A stretch of DNA of 64,000 bases from Priapulus caudatus (lineage: Eukaryota; Priapulida; Priapulimorpha; Priapulimorphida; Priapulidae): positions 473,479 to 537,478 of the forward strand of contig NW_014577144.1 of assembly GCF_000485595.1 (NCBI RefSeq), in the 5' to 3' direction. The notes under the pieces are model-generated. The model searched no databases. It saw only the letters and a program-made list of their open reading frames with translations, and was not told where the DNA came from. The stretch's first letter is position 1, and the number at the start of each line of letters is the position of its first letter. A program made the translations under genes and the position numbers. Positions 37,281 through 50,217 of the stretch are shown in pieces.

Positions 37281-39044
37281 TGAAGTTTGCGGTGGCAACT
37301 GTTCTACCTTTCTCCGTGTGACTGGACGTTAAATTTTCCTAGCACCGTCGGTACTTTTAGGTTGTATTTATGTGGTGAAGCGTCAATGCCTTGATCGGTT
37401 GTTAAGTGTGTTCCCGTGAGCTCAAAAAGCCGGTGCCACCTTTTGCACGCCAGTTAACGTTTATGTATATAGCGATCTAGCGGGAGCGACCGTATGTTGC
37501 CGGGTCGTTAGAGGGAACGTGCCGCGAATGCTCATTTCGCCCGCCGATGTACGCCGGCGTTTCCAAGCAAGGGCATCAAGAGCCGGCGATGTTGAGTTTT
37601 GGACGACGTGGTTGCGATCCACTACTCGTGGTTTAGGTTTCACTCTGTGATGGTTTTGATGCGGTCCTGGACTTGCGAGCGAGGGCGTGTCGGAAAGATA
37701 CGAATGTTCTTAGAGAGTCTCGTGCGTCGCTACATCAAACAGCCTACCTAACAGCTCATCGTCGTCGTCGTCATTGCTGTTGGTGAAACTAATTTACAGC
37801 TAAGCCTAATAGACAGGCACTCTTCTATAAAGGCGTTTGAGATCACTACAGATCGATACACTACAAGAGATAGTTCTCACTCGTATGTTTCTACTATGCT
37901 GATCTATTGCTATGCGTAGATGGGCTGTTTGATGTGGCAATGTTTATGGCTTCAAAAGGGCAAGTTATATAACACTATGCTTAATACTCGGAATCGTTGT
38001 CCAACTGCGCGCTGGTTTGATTCTCGTATGCGATATGCATGCAGAGAGCATACAGCGCGTCGTGCTTGTCTATAAAACGGTCGGAACTGTCGATATTACT
38101 GGTTGAATGCATTGCCCGATTGTTCGTAATAAAAGAGCAGGTTACCACTCTAATGATGATGCAGTTTGCATCTTTACTTGTTTCGTTACTGCTGCTTGAA
38201 AAAAGGTGTGTGCGATTAAGATTGTTCGTCTTTTGATTGCTCTTTGCAAATATCTGCAGTGAAATGTAATGTAAAACTTTTTTGTTTTAAGAAAAAAATG
38301 ATTTTATTCACATGATCGACTGCATTAGATGACTGATTCAGACAATTCAATATAGACCAGGGTCCCCACACCCCTTGAAAGTCCTTGAATTTTGTCTTTG
38401 AAAGTCCTTAATTTTTCCTTGGAAATAGGTCCAATTCCTTGAAAAGTTTTTGAAAATGTAATTCACACTTGTGGGAACCAAGTACTGAGTACCTAGCAGT
38501 AATAATGTTCCATATAGAATCAACCATCACGAAGAACCAAGAAAATATCAATAATACCTTTTCATTCAATATCTGGTATTTTATCTATTTCTATCTACCT
38601 ATATCTGATATGTCTATCTATTTCTATCTACCTATATCTGATATGTCTATCTATTTCTATCTACCTATATGTCATGTCTATCTATTTATATGGTATCTAT
38701 TATCTATCTAATATTATGTGTATACATATAGCGCCCGAGAAAGAGAGAAAAATTGCGAGAGAGTGTGTTCGTGCGTGCGTGAAGAGAAATATTGCGAGAG
38801 GTGGGTGAGAGTCACGGAGAGGGAGAGGGTGAGCGGGAAGGCAAGAGAAGTAACTATATTAGAAGGAATGTGTGCATCCGTGCCTGTGTTTGTGCCGTAC
38901 GTGCGTTTGTCTGCGCGCGTGTGCTGCGCATGCGTGTGCACTGCACATCTCTGTCTGCATTCCCACCTCCCTCCGCCCCTCTGCTTTCTCTCCTCTTTCC
39001 TTTCTCCTCCCCTCTCACTCCCTTCCCCTCAGTATTTCCCTCCC

Positions 39045-39425
39045 CCCTCTCGCGGATAGTATCGCCCACGGCATCAGGTGCACGGTGAAAAGTTAGCCAG
39101 GCAAATGGCAGGTTTTCAACCTGAACTTTTTCACACACCCCCCCCCAAAGCACAAAATATGATTATTCGGCTATAATACGCGTTTTTACAGTCACACAAA
39201 CACACATACACAAACACTAACGGACGCGCACACGTGGGTATGGTCGCACGCACGCGTGCGCGTGTATTATAGGCGTAAATTCACATTTTTTTCCTCAGGG
39301 TGTGAAAAAGTTTCAGCCGAAATACGGCCATTTGCGTGGTGAAAAATTTCCATGCTTGATTGGTCGTGGGCGATACCATCCGCGAGAGGGAAGTGAGAGG
39401 AAGGGAAAGAAACGGAGAAAGCCGA

Positions 39426-39473
<48 letters not shown>

Positions 39474-39541
39474 CGCCCGAGAAATATATAACCGTGTTCA
39501 CCGTGTTCTTGACGCCGTGGGCGATAACATCCGCGAGAGGG
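39045..39541. mobile_element. Foldback element with CTCTCGCGGAT ends
   Basis: The sequence CTCTCGCGGATAGTATCGCC at 39049 is answered by the inverted form GGCGATACCATCCGCGAGAG at 39369 and again by GGCGATAACATCCGCGAGAG at 39521. Inner segments (GAAAAGTTAGCCAGGCAAAT versus ATTTGCGTGGTGAAAAATTT) are inverted relatives too. CAGCGCCCGAGAAA at 39471 has a relative at 38730. It is probably a nested or partly duplicated MITE. Confidence 0.6.
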
Positions 39542-40814
39542 GAGTAAGGAATAAGTGATTATGTTTATTCACTGTTAATCATAAATGTCACTGCTAGACA
39601 CAGCAAATGAAAGGTCAGCATAAAGAGCCGGCAACTTTATTATTATTATAAATCTTTATTGCATGTAATTCAACAACAAATACATGTATTGAAGACAGTC
39701 TTTTTCATGGAGAAAAAATCTGATAAACGCAATAGTGTTTAGCAGTTAAAATAATAAAATTTCTGAGTGTTACAGTACATTGTGTGATACACAGTTGTGA
39801 GTGATACATGTTACATCAAATCTTTACATATTGTTACAGGATCGTCACATGAATCTACGTGAATGACAATATGAAACGACTATTATGTACGTTGGTAATC
39901 GGCGAGCTATAGCAGCTGTTTAATCTGCTGTCGGCACTCGTATAAAACAACTATTTTTACTTTATATATGAATCTAAGGTATATATGATGACTCTAAAAA
40001 GGTAAAACTACTTGTCACAGATTGTCCTTGAAAAAACATGTCCTTGAACTGTTGAAATGTCATTGAAAAAATAATTCACACTTTTGTGGGAACCATGTAG
40101 ACTGATTTCACTCCATTGTGGCTACACTGGAGGACTAATACACAAATGTACATATACCTGGAAGCAACGGTTATACATCAGTAGTTGGTTTCATCCATTG
40201 ATATAAAATTCTCAGACTGCTTAATCAACAAATAAAAGCAAATTGCACGACCTTTCATCACGTAACGAATTCATAGTTAAATAGTTTGGCTCCTAAAAGC
40301 CATATAAGAACTATGCTGCACCTCTCTTTACCTTTATGTACATACAAACGCCTACAAATTTCTTCGTTCATAAGTCTATATTATATGTGTATATATATAT
40401 ATATATAGTAACCCATGAAATAAATGCATGAACGATCACATATCACAGTTGGTAGTAAATTTACAGATCGGCACTATTTAACATGATTTCTTTCCATACA
40501 AACTGAATTGACTGTACAAGTGGTAGCAGCTAGGACTGGCACTAGTTTAACATGCACTTGTCGCAGCAGCAGTTTCACGACATTAGCAGCCGTAACCATG
40601 GTAACTGTAGTAGAAGTGACAGTGCTCAGCAATACATCAGCAACAACATTTGCAATCGTCGTAGCAGAATCAGTAGCACAAATAATTCACAAGAGGTGAG
40701 CCAGCAGCAGTAGCAGCAGTAGCAGCAGCAGAAGTAGCACTAGCAGGAACAGTAGTAGTAGCAGCAGCAGCAGCAGCAGTAGCTGTAGCAGTAGCAGTCA
40801 TCACTAGTAGCAGC

Positions 40815-40824
40815 NNNNNNNNNN
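40815..40824. other. Assembly gap (10 N) inside a false duplication
   Basis: The 10 N are preceded by 40625-40814 and followed by 40825-41035. These two segments start with the same bases (CTCAGCAATACATCAGCAAC) and match almost throughout, differing mainly in the AGC repeat length. Unmerged overlapping contig ends or two alleles explain this better than a real duplication. Confidence 0.85.
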
Positions 40825-40901
40825 CTCAGCAATACATCAGCAACAACATTTGCAATCGTCGTAGCAGAATCAGTAGCACAAATAATTCACAAGAGGTGAG
40901 C

Positions 40902-40949
<48 letters not shown>

Positions 40950-41102
40950 AAGTAGCACTAACAGGAGCAGTAGCAGGAACAGTAGTAGCAGCAGCAGCAG
41001 CAGCAGTAGCTGTAGCAGTAGCAGTCATCACTAGTACCAAGAGCAGTAACTGTAACTGCAGTAGAAGTACGACTAGTAGCAGCAGCAAGCCACAGTGACA
41101 CT

Positions 41103-44100
41103 TCACAGTCTATCAGAGTAGGCCGACTGCCCCAACTCCCTGCGCATCTGTGCACTCTCCTTGTTCTCGCGGCGTCGGCCGCGCGACTCTGCCGGCTCAG
41201 GGTAGACCTCAGCGCGCACGTGTAGCGAGTGGATCTGCGAGGAGATCTGCTGCAGCTCGTTCATGTAGCACGCCGTCGACGCGTTGTCCATCTGCCGCGC
41301 GCTGTCGGGGCGCCCTCTAGTTTCGGACCAGCGAAGGGCGGCGCGCGGATCGTGCGGATTGTCTCGTCGATGCGAGACCGGTTCCCTAGCTGGTAGTTTG
41401 CCGGTGTATCGGTACGACGACCGTGCGCGCTCTGCCTGGCTGGTGCGCTCTCCCTGCAAGGCTACTCGCCTGCCGACGAGCACGCACACGTGGTTAATCT
41501 CTAAGCACTCCACTCCGTACAGATATATTATACATAGGTTATGTATTATTACACACACACACACATATATATATAAGGAGTAAATAATCTCAAAGGAGTT
41601 TGACACATATTTTCCCCGCGTTTTTTACCGATTCTCCACTTAAAATTTTGGCATTTTAAAACGAGCTAATTTCGTACATTTATTATTCGTCAAAAATGGA
41701 TGCTTTATTTTATGAAGAATGCAGAATGTCTGCTAAATTTGAAAAACCAACTGCAGTAAACACTGAATTACATTTAATGTTGACTTTACTCCATAGATTA
41801 GATCATCAACTTGGCTTCTAAACTAAGCTTTCAAACTATAGCCTCTGCTTAGAAACATCAAAAACGGGTAACTGACGTACTTCTACACTACCCTGACATA
41901 AGTCTAGTATCTGATATAATCTACATTATAATCTATAATCGTTAAGTATTGACGAAGAGTGATGTAACTCATAAAGACGTTTATTACTGGAGCTGATACA
42001 TGTTCTGCCTAGCAGCCATACGAACCGGCCAACAAGAGCGCGCGGTATCAATCCGCTCTGACCCAACAACAAGGTTCTACAAAACAACACGTGCATGCGC
42101 ACAGTAGGTAGTCCCTACTATTACACACGGCACACACAAGGGGAAATATCTTTTGATTCCCAGTGTAAGCCTGTAAACAGTATGTTGGTTAATTTTGTTA
42201 GGGTTAGGGTTAGGGTTAGGAATCTATTGTATACACACACATATTCACCATGCAGTTCCCACAGCCACGTCTAAGAAGAAAGAGAGACGTCTAAAAAGAT
42301 CATGTCATGCAAAGTTAATGTAATTACTTTAAGAGGTCAGGTTAGTTGAAAAATAGAACAATAGCCAGATCAGAACGGAAATATATACATGCAGACTGCG
42401 GACGTTAGGGCTTTGTGTTAAGGTGACCTTAGGCCTAGACTAATGTGGTACAAAAGATTAACATGCCTACATGCAAGCTGCCTATAACCAGAAGCTTGTG
42501 CCAAAGTTGAGTTAGAGTTTACACACGTAATCATGCCAATTGTATGAGTGCTGTCAGTCGATATAATTACCTAACAGCTCCAACTGTTCGATTCGCTCAT
42601 ACCAAGGATGGATTTAATCTTGCTTTATAAAATGTTAAAGGAGGAATCAAGATAAGCTTCAACTCAACATCTACGAAATGGAGTTGCTGCCGAGTGATAA
42701 AAAATTTTGAAAACAGTAATGACATACGTGTGGGTGTCTCAAATATCCAATGCTATATAGAGCTAACGATGTGCATAAACTAAACTGCTAGCAACAAAGT
42801 TCCCAGCAAAGGGCCCACTCTCCAGAGCATGTCACATAGATGATAAAAATGGATCAGCACATTTAAAAATCAATGATTGCAACTTAGAATACTAGCTCTG
42901 GAGCTTCCTGAATATTAGTCATTGGTGCAGTGATGACAAATCGTTCCATAGCAGCAGTGAATTAGTAGTCAGATGCTCCTACTCACAAGCAGGACAGATG
43001 ATCCATGCACGACCACTAGTGCAGCAACGACAACTCATGGATCCCCAGCAGTGACAGCACTGACACAAGATACTAGCATCGCAATATTTGCTCCCACAGC
43101 TCGTGAGAGATAATACTGGTCCATGACGTGTGCAGATGCACCAGGGGAAGGCTGTGTTAGCTGTTAGTGCGTGCAACCAACCTAGAGGCATGCGGTGCGC
43201 TAGTGAGATACCCACTCGAGTCGCTGCCACTGTGGATGCCAATACGCACGAGAAAGTTCTCAAAGTCCGGAGAGTCTTTCTCCGGAATAAACGGGCGCAT
43301 CTCTGCAGAGACGAAAAACCAATTAAATTGTGCAAACTACGGCAGGACGAAGCGCAAGTCTAAGAGCTAGTCCGATTTTTCACACCCATCGCGTAGAACT
43401 CTATCGCTCACGTGTCAAATCGCGAATCGTCGAATTCGTAAAGCAAGCTCGAAAAATTAAACGGCTTTACACATCGTTTTACACACTTTTATAATAGCAA
43501 AGGGTTGAAATTTAACTCTTGAAATTTCTCTCACAGAAATTTCACTTCTACTCTAAACACTATCAAGAGTAGAGTGTGCCGTGTAACAACAGAAAAATTA
43601 GATCGTACCGGCGAGTAGGTATTTCCTCTCTGGTCCGTAGAGTTCGAACAGCTTCTGGCAGAATTCAGTGAAAGGAAGGTCTGTGTGCCAACGCCGCAGT
43701 AGGATTGCAAACTGGCGCAATTCGGGGCCATTCAGCCGTGCATGCAGCTGTGGACGATGCCAAAGGAAGAAAACGATTAATTTAATTCATCTGTGATTAA
43801 CAATGAATGGCAGTTAGCACGCTTCATCGAAGACAAACACGCATGCCACAACATGTAAGCAATGGTAACACATTAAGTACAATTGGTAAAAAAAATTTAA
43901 TTCAACAAATTAGATGAACACCTTCTCATATCCTAAGTGGCGCCACCTACTTCAGTACCTTTCTGAGTTTCGTTTGCTCCACATGTACCTTTTCACTGCC
44001 TAACACAGTCCACCTAATCGACAGTTTAGACAGCACCTGTCAGACCACTACGCACAGCTGCACCTACCTGCTTCATGACAGCTTCACCTACCTGCCTTCA

Positions 44101-47100
44101 TGACAGCTGCAGCCTACCTGCTTATGACAGCTCCACCTAATCCTGCCTTCATGAGCAGCTTGCACTACCTGCTTCATGACAGCTGGCGCAGCCTAACCTG
44201 CTTCAGTGGCGAGCTGCAGGCCTACCTGCTTCATGACCGAGCTGCCCCTACCTGGCTGTCATGACAGCTGCACCTACTGCTTCATGGACAGCTCCACCGT
44301 ACCTGCTCATGAGCAGCTGCACCTACCGCTGCTTCATGACAGCTCGTACTTACCTGCTTCATGACCAGCCTGCACCTACCTGCTTCATGGCAGTGCACCT
44401 ACCTGTTTTCATTGCAGCTGGCACCTGACGCTGCTCATGATCAGCTGCCACCTACCTGTTTCATGAACAGCCTGCACCTACCTGCTGCATGACACTGCAC
44501 CTAGCCCTGGCTTCATGACAGCTGCACCTACGGCGTGCTATCATCGACAGCTTCACCTAACTGCTTCATGACAGCTGCACCTACTGCTTCATGGCCAGCT
44601 GCACCTACCTGCTTCATGACAGCTGCACCTACCTGCTTCATGACAGCTGCACCTACCCTGCTTCAGACAGCTGCAGCTCTACCTGCTTTCATGAAGCTGC
44701 ACCTTAACGCTGCCTTCATGACAGCTGCACCTGATCTGCTTCATGAAGCTCCCACCTACCTGCTTCATGGCAGCTCCACCTACCTGCTTCATGACAGCTG
44801 CACCTACCTGCTTCATGACAGCTGCACCTACCTGCTTCATGACAGCTCCACCTACCTGCTTCATGACAGCTGCACCTACCTGCTTCATGACAGCTCCACC
44901 TACCTGCTTCATGGCAGCTCCACCTACCTGCTTCATGGCAGCTCCACCTACCTGCTTCATGACAGCTCCACCTACCTGCTTCATGACAGCTGCACCTACC
45001 TGCTTCATGTAGTCGTGTATGACCTCGGCACCGCTGAGCTCGCTCTCGCTACGCGCGTTGCTCGTGCGGCGCGGCCGTGCACCGCCTGCAGACGTCGGGC
45101 TGCCCCGAGAGTGCATCGTCAGGTCCTGCTGCGAGCCGGTGATGAACGACAGACCCTCCCTCTTCGCTCCCGTCGACACAGAGTCCTCTACGGAACAGGC
45201 AGCAGCAGCAGCAGCAGGAGAGGAGGAGGAGGAGCAGTCATGGTGAGATGTGTGCGCGCGCTTAGCTCGAATAACATTTAATATTTAATCGTTAAGATAC
45301 GAGCTTAACTCTAGTTGATCGGCGTTGCGATAAGGGAATTCTAAAAATGCTGCTCAGTGGCAAAGCGCCACAAAGTCGACAGTTAGGCGAGTGCGCGTGA
45401 GAAACGTGTATGTACACTGGTCTAGCTTTGCCGAGCTAGCAGCAGTAACCAAGAGGGCGTTGTGATCTCGCTAAAAAAATAAGTCGGATTTATATATTTC
45501 AGATGTCGTAATGCATCTCTACCGTATCAACCCACCACTGTGTGCGATTGATGCGTCATCCCGCCCCTCGAATTTGAGCTTTTCATCGAAGAATCGCCGG
45601 GCAGCAGACGTGTACACCAGTTCGAAGCACTGTCGTATGAGTGCACATAGCTCTTCTGCTGCCATCTATAGTAGAGAGGTGATATATGTCGATTAGGCTT
45701 TCTGTTCGGCAAAAGTACAGTTGAATAAGAATAAAGCTTATCGTAGTTACACAGCCATTCAACATTGTTTTTAGATGCTATTTGCGCATCACCAGGATAT
45801 TCCACACATTTTCTTACACACACATATAGTTTACTAAATTAATCACAAACTATTCAAATTTCAGAATTAAATCTGCTACAATAAGGTGCCCCATATATAA
45901 AAACACGCAAGGTTAATAAGATCACGATGGAACGTTTAAAAGCCGAGTTCGAATTCACCGCAGAAAAAAATACAGAAATGGCTGCCGTGGCGAGATTTGC
46001 ACGTTTACCATAGCTAAAATCACAGAGCATGCTCAACAGACTGCAGACTTAATTTAAAGATGCACATGCAACAACTATCGGGATACCTTGGACTCTAGAT
46101 AGAGCACTGCTAGTGTACACGTCTCCTTGTTATTGTCAGGGTCACCGATCTTCATCACAAGAAGATTATCGTTGTCTTCGCGTATGTAGCACGCTGCTGC
46201 CACCTCGTGGATGGCCACAAGAAGAACCAACTTCTGTAAAAGCACCAAGTACAGTAAGAACATCTGTTAAAGCACAAGTGCAGCGAGAACTTCTGTCAAG
46301 GCTGCTTTCCATAGAAATCCACAATGTCTCTACTCAAAATACTGTTCTATGCATGCGTTTTGTGCATGTTTTATTAAGATGGGTCCAAAACAAAAGCTAC
46401 CGTCAGTGTTCGAAATAAGGGAAACATTTTGCTTGTCCGAGGGACAATTAAGCTACAAGATATTTTTGCTTGTCCTGCAAAATTTTTGCTTGTCCTGATT
46501 AATAACATAGAAATATAGTAAATGTGTAATACATTTAATCAAATTAAATTTTAGACCCAATATCTTACTTTGTAATTTTAATGCAGTTCACTATAACAGT
46601 TCAAATTAGGCACCAAACTTGAAAGAACATAAAGAAGCACAATTATTTATTTTAAGTTATTACTTGTCTTGACAAATTTGAAGCTTCAAAGTTTTATAAT
46701 AACAATACATGGTCAGTCCTGAGTCTGACTTTCTGACCAGCGACGGTAGAAAATGATGAAAAATTGCTCTAAAAAGTTGCTCTAAAAAGCTGCTTGTCCG
46801 TTGGACAAGTTACTGGACAGGTCTACTTGTCCTCCGTGGAAATGGACAAGTGAGGACAAACGGATAGCCAGCCCTTATTTCGAACACTGACCGTGTTCGA
46901 ACCTTCCCTACCGATGTTAACATTAAAGATGTGTTCCACGCTTGTAGTTGTGCGGAGTAATATAGACACAACGGTTCAGTGTGACTCGACTTATGTGTAT
47001 AAATCTGTGCATCATTACAGGATGCAATATAGTCCGTAATTAAGCCGAAAAACCATATGATTTTGTTAATCTACTAATGATAGTACGTTTGAGTGAGAGC

Positions 47101-50100
47101 TAGGTTATTACTTTTCAATGCTATAGTCTAAAACTAGACTAGGTGCTGTTGCTCTGCTGCCTGCACATGCTCAAGTAAATTTTGAACAAACAGTCATGGT
47201 GGTATGTTTACATTTTGTGGACTACACTCAAAAGGCTTGTTTGTGCTAATGGTGGCGTTTTTGGAAGATTTTAATGTAGAAATCACTAACTGCATGGTAG
47301 TGTCTACAAACATTTATGACAGCTTTTCCTCGGGGGGAAAACAAAAAAAACTTCCTTAAAGGGACAAGTAGATTTTGGCATTCCCTTTCAGAGACAATTA
47401 CATATGTGACCCGCTCCAGCAAAACCAGGATTAATTAGGAAATTCTACAAATTGAGTTATGTGCATATCTGAATAGATAGCATGCCTTAATTACCTTTAA
47501 CATTTAAAAAAAATTAAAAATGACCATATTATAATCTAGAGATATCTGAACCTATATATCCAGATTAAATATGCACTTATGCAAAAATGGAACTTATTTT
47601 TGTAAAAATCTCATTTTTGTCCAGGTAGGCCATTTTCAGCATTGACATGTGTGCGTGCTCATTACTCAAAACAATGACTTGCGACTTAGTCCGTATTATG
47701 CTGGAGCGGATCACATATAACTAAACACGTACACTATAAACAATAGGGGAACTGTCTATGATTCCGAAGGACCCATTTTGGGTTTCTCGCGAGTGACCCT
47801 CATATATATAATAGCTTATACTTCACTCGGGGCACGTGACCTGCAAGGAGGGACGCGTGACCCGCAGGAAGGGAGGAGGTGTGGCATGTGTAGATTTAGT
47901 GTTTATATTGCCTCATAGAGGGCGCAATCAACAGCATGTGGATGAGGATGTTACCTCGGTGCGTTCACGTGGGTCTCGCCTCAAGATGACGATGCTGTAC
48001 GATGAGAGACTCAGCACCGCATCATGCTCCTGCGTCACCTCGTACGGCAAGAACGTCTGCATCTGCAACGATCGCACGAGATTCCATGTTACGTCGCAGC
48101 GACGCTCGGCATGCAACGATCGGACGACATGCAATGTTATGTCACAGCGACGCTCAGCATGCAACGATCGCACGAGATTCCATGTTACGTCGCAGCGACG
48201 CTCGGCATGCAACGATCGGACGACATGCAATGTTACGTCACAGCGACGCTCAGCATGCAACGATCGCACGAGATGCAATGTTACGTCACAGCGACGCTCA
48301 GCATGCAACGATCGCACGAGATGCAATGTTACGTCACAGCGACGCTCAGCATGCAACGATCGCACGAGATGCAATGTTACGTCACAGCGACGCTCNTCTC
48401 AGTCGCCTATAAATATATATATATATATTATTATATATATAATATATATATTATATATATATATATATTATCAGAAGAAAATGATAGATAATAGCGAAAG
48501 ATGGGACTTCAATAAACAAAGGGAAATTCGTATTACTACCCTTAAGAATACCTACGCTTTTACTACGCCGTAACTCAACCAACTTGAGCTCACAATCGTA
48601 CACAGTACATCGGCTAGCATCGTGCGAAATTGGGTTTCCTCGTAGACAACCGCAATCCGGAGATACAGACTTTAAAACGTACGACACGATTCTCCATTGC
48701 TGTTGCAGCAATTGCGCTCATTTAACCGCCTAACTTGAAACAATAGCGGCCAAGCTACTAACGGACTCCTTGCTACTCTTGTGCCCTCGCGATGCCGGTG
48801 TGGCTCGCTGGGAGATTGGAGCTGGAGCTGCTACTGATTACTGTGCGCGCGTGCGAGCGTGAGCAGCGGCATACCAGCCTGTAAGATAGGTCAAAGATTA
48901 GCTCGCGAGTGTTTTGCGTCGGACTGATCAATCTCCAGCGAGCCACACCGCATCGCCGAGAGGGCTGCCAAGCATCGCTTAGAAGCTGCCTATTGCCTTA
49001 AGTTAGGGCGGTCAGTTGCTCCGGATTGCGGGGGTGTAGAGAAACGAATTTCGCATGATGCTAGGTGAATGTACTGTGTACAATTATGAGCCTTCAAGTT
49101 GGTTGAGTTACACGTAGAATCGTAAGTATTCTAAAACAAGGAAAGCCGCAGAGCGTACATGGGCTCATCTGAAGGTCTGTTCTACGATTATAAAGTAAAA
49201 TTTCAGTCGTTGCGTCAGCTACCACATTTGTTTAGCGCAGATAGTGCAGACACGCAGTTTGCGTTACACATCGTTAGGAACACGCCCACTATCGCAGATG
49301 GAGGGTAGGCGGGAGGTGGGCGAAGGGTGGGGGAGGGGTGGGGGACGGGGAAGGAGAGGGTGGTGGGAGGAGGCTTCAATAGCCAAAAGCAGCTTTCACT
49401 CCTTTGGTTAACAGTCAAACAAATCCATGTTTTACCCTCCTCTTGAGGGTCAAAAGTTATCAGACACTTACTCTTCGCACATGTCAGTGCGCAAAGCAAC
49501 ATTTTCATGGTCTTTTCAAAAAGCCCAATAAAAATGGTAGCGTCACCGCCTGAAAACAAAAAAATTTTCAATCGCTCGGTCACACCATGTCCTCAGAAAA
49601 TGTCTAAAATCGGCCCTCGTGCCCCATTTGGACCTTTGGACCTGCCTGACCTCCAATTTCGCACAGTGGATGGCTTTTCCTTACCATGATGCTATACCAC
49701 CGACTATCACGAGGCTTAGCGTCGAGCCGTCTTAGATTGTGCCGCCAATTTGGCATTCCTCCCTATACCTTAAGTTAAGGAGGCGGGCGGGAGGTGACCC
49801 ACTTCGGCTATCCCTCACGTACGTACGGGGGAGCTGGCGGGGGCGGGGGGGAGGGGGAAATACTTTTTCTCGGTACCGTTCCCCTTCCTTTTACACCTCT
49901 TGACCTGACCTGTGACCCCCAGCTTCGACATCCCAACTCGTTTCGGATTACCCCCCCCACGTCTCGAACATCGCTGCCGTACGGCGAGCCGTTTAGATTT
50001 GCTGCCCAACTGTTACGGACGCACGGACGCACGGCACGCACGGACGATCATGCGATTCTACAAGCCTGCATCTGACTACGTTCAGATGATGCTAAAAAAT

Positions 50101-50180
50101 TAAGGCTAAGTAAATGACGAATTTCCCTTGTTTATTGAAGTCACACTCCTATCCCTATATCTACTGCTGATATAATATAG

Positions 50181-50217
<37 letters not shown>

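Larger units (their letters stand above)
36317..41102. other. Tail-to-tail interval between the EB gene and CCM2
   Basis: No gene is recognised. It contains a GT run near 36625-36665, a 20-bp minisatellite (37021-37280), an AATAAA at 38128-38133 that could end the EB transcript, CTATCTAT tetranucleotides (38580-38710), a foldback element (39045-39541), an AT dinucleotide run (39428-39470) and AGC-rich microsatellites around an assembly gap (40700-41040). Confidence 0.5.

Noticed and set aside
36982-37298. Three minus-strand frames of about 85-103 codons
   Set aside because: They are shadows of the 20-bp minisatellite.
44535-45281. 248-codon plus-strand frame
   Set aside because: It is antisense to a CCM2 exon and its donor minisatellite. 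The minus strand carries the family signature.
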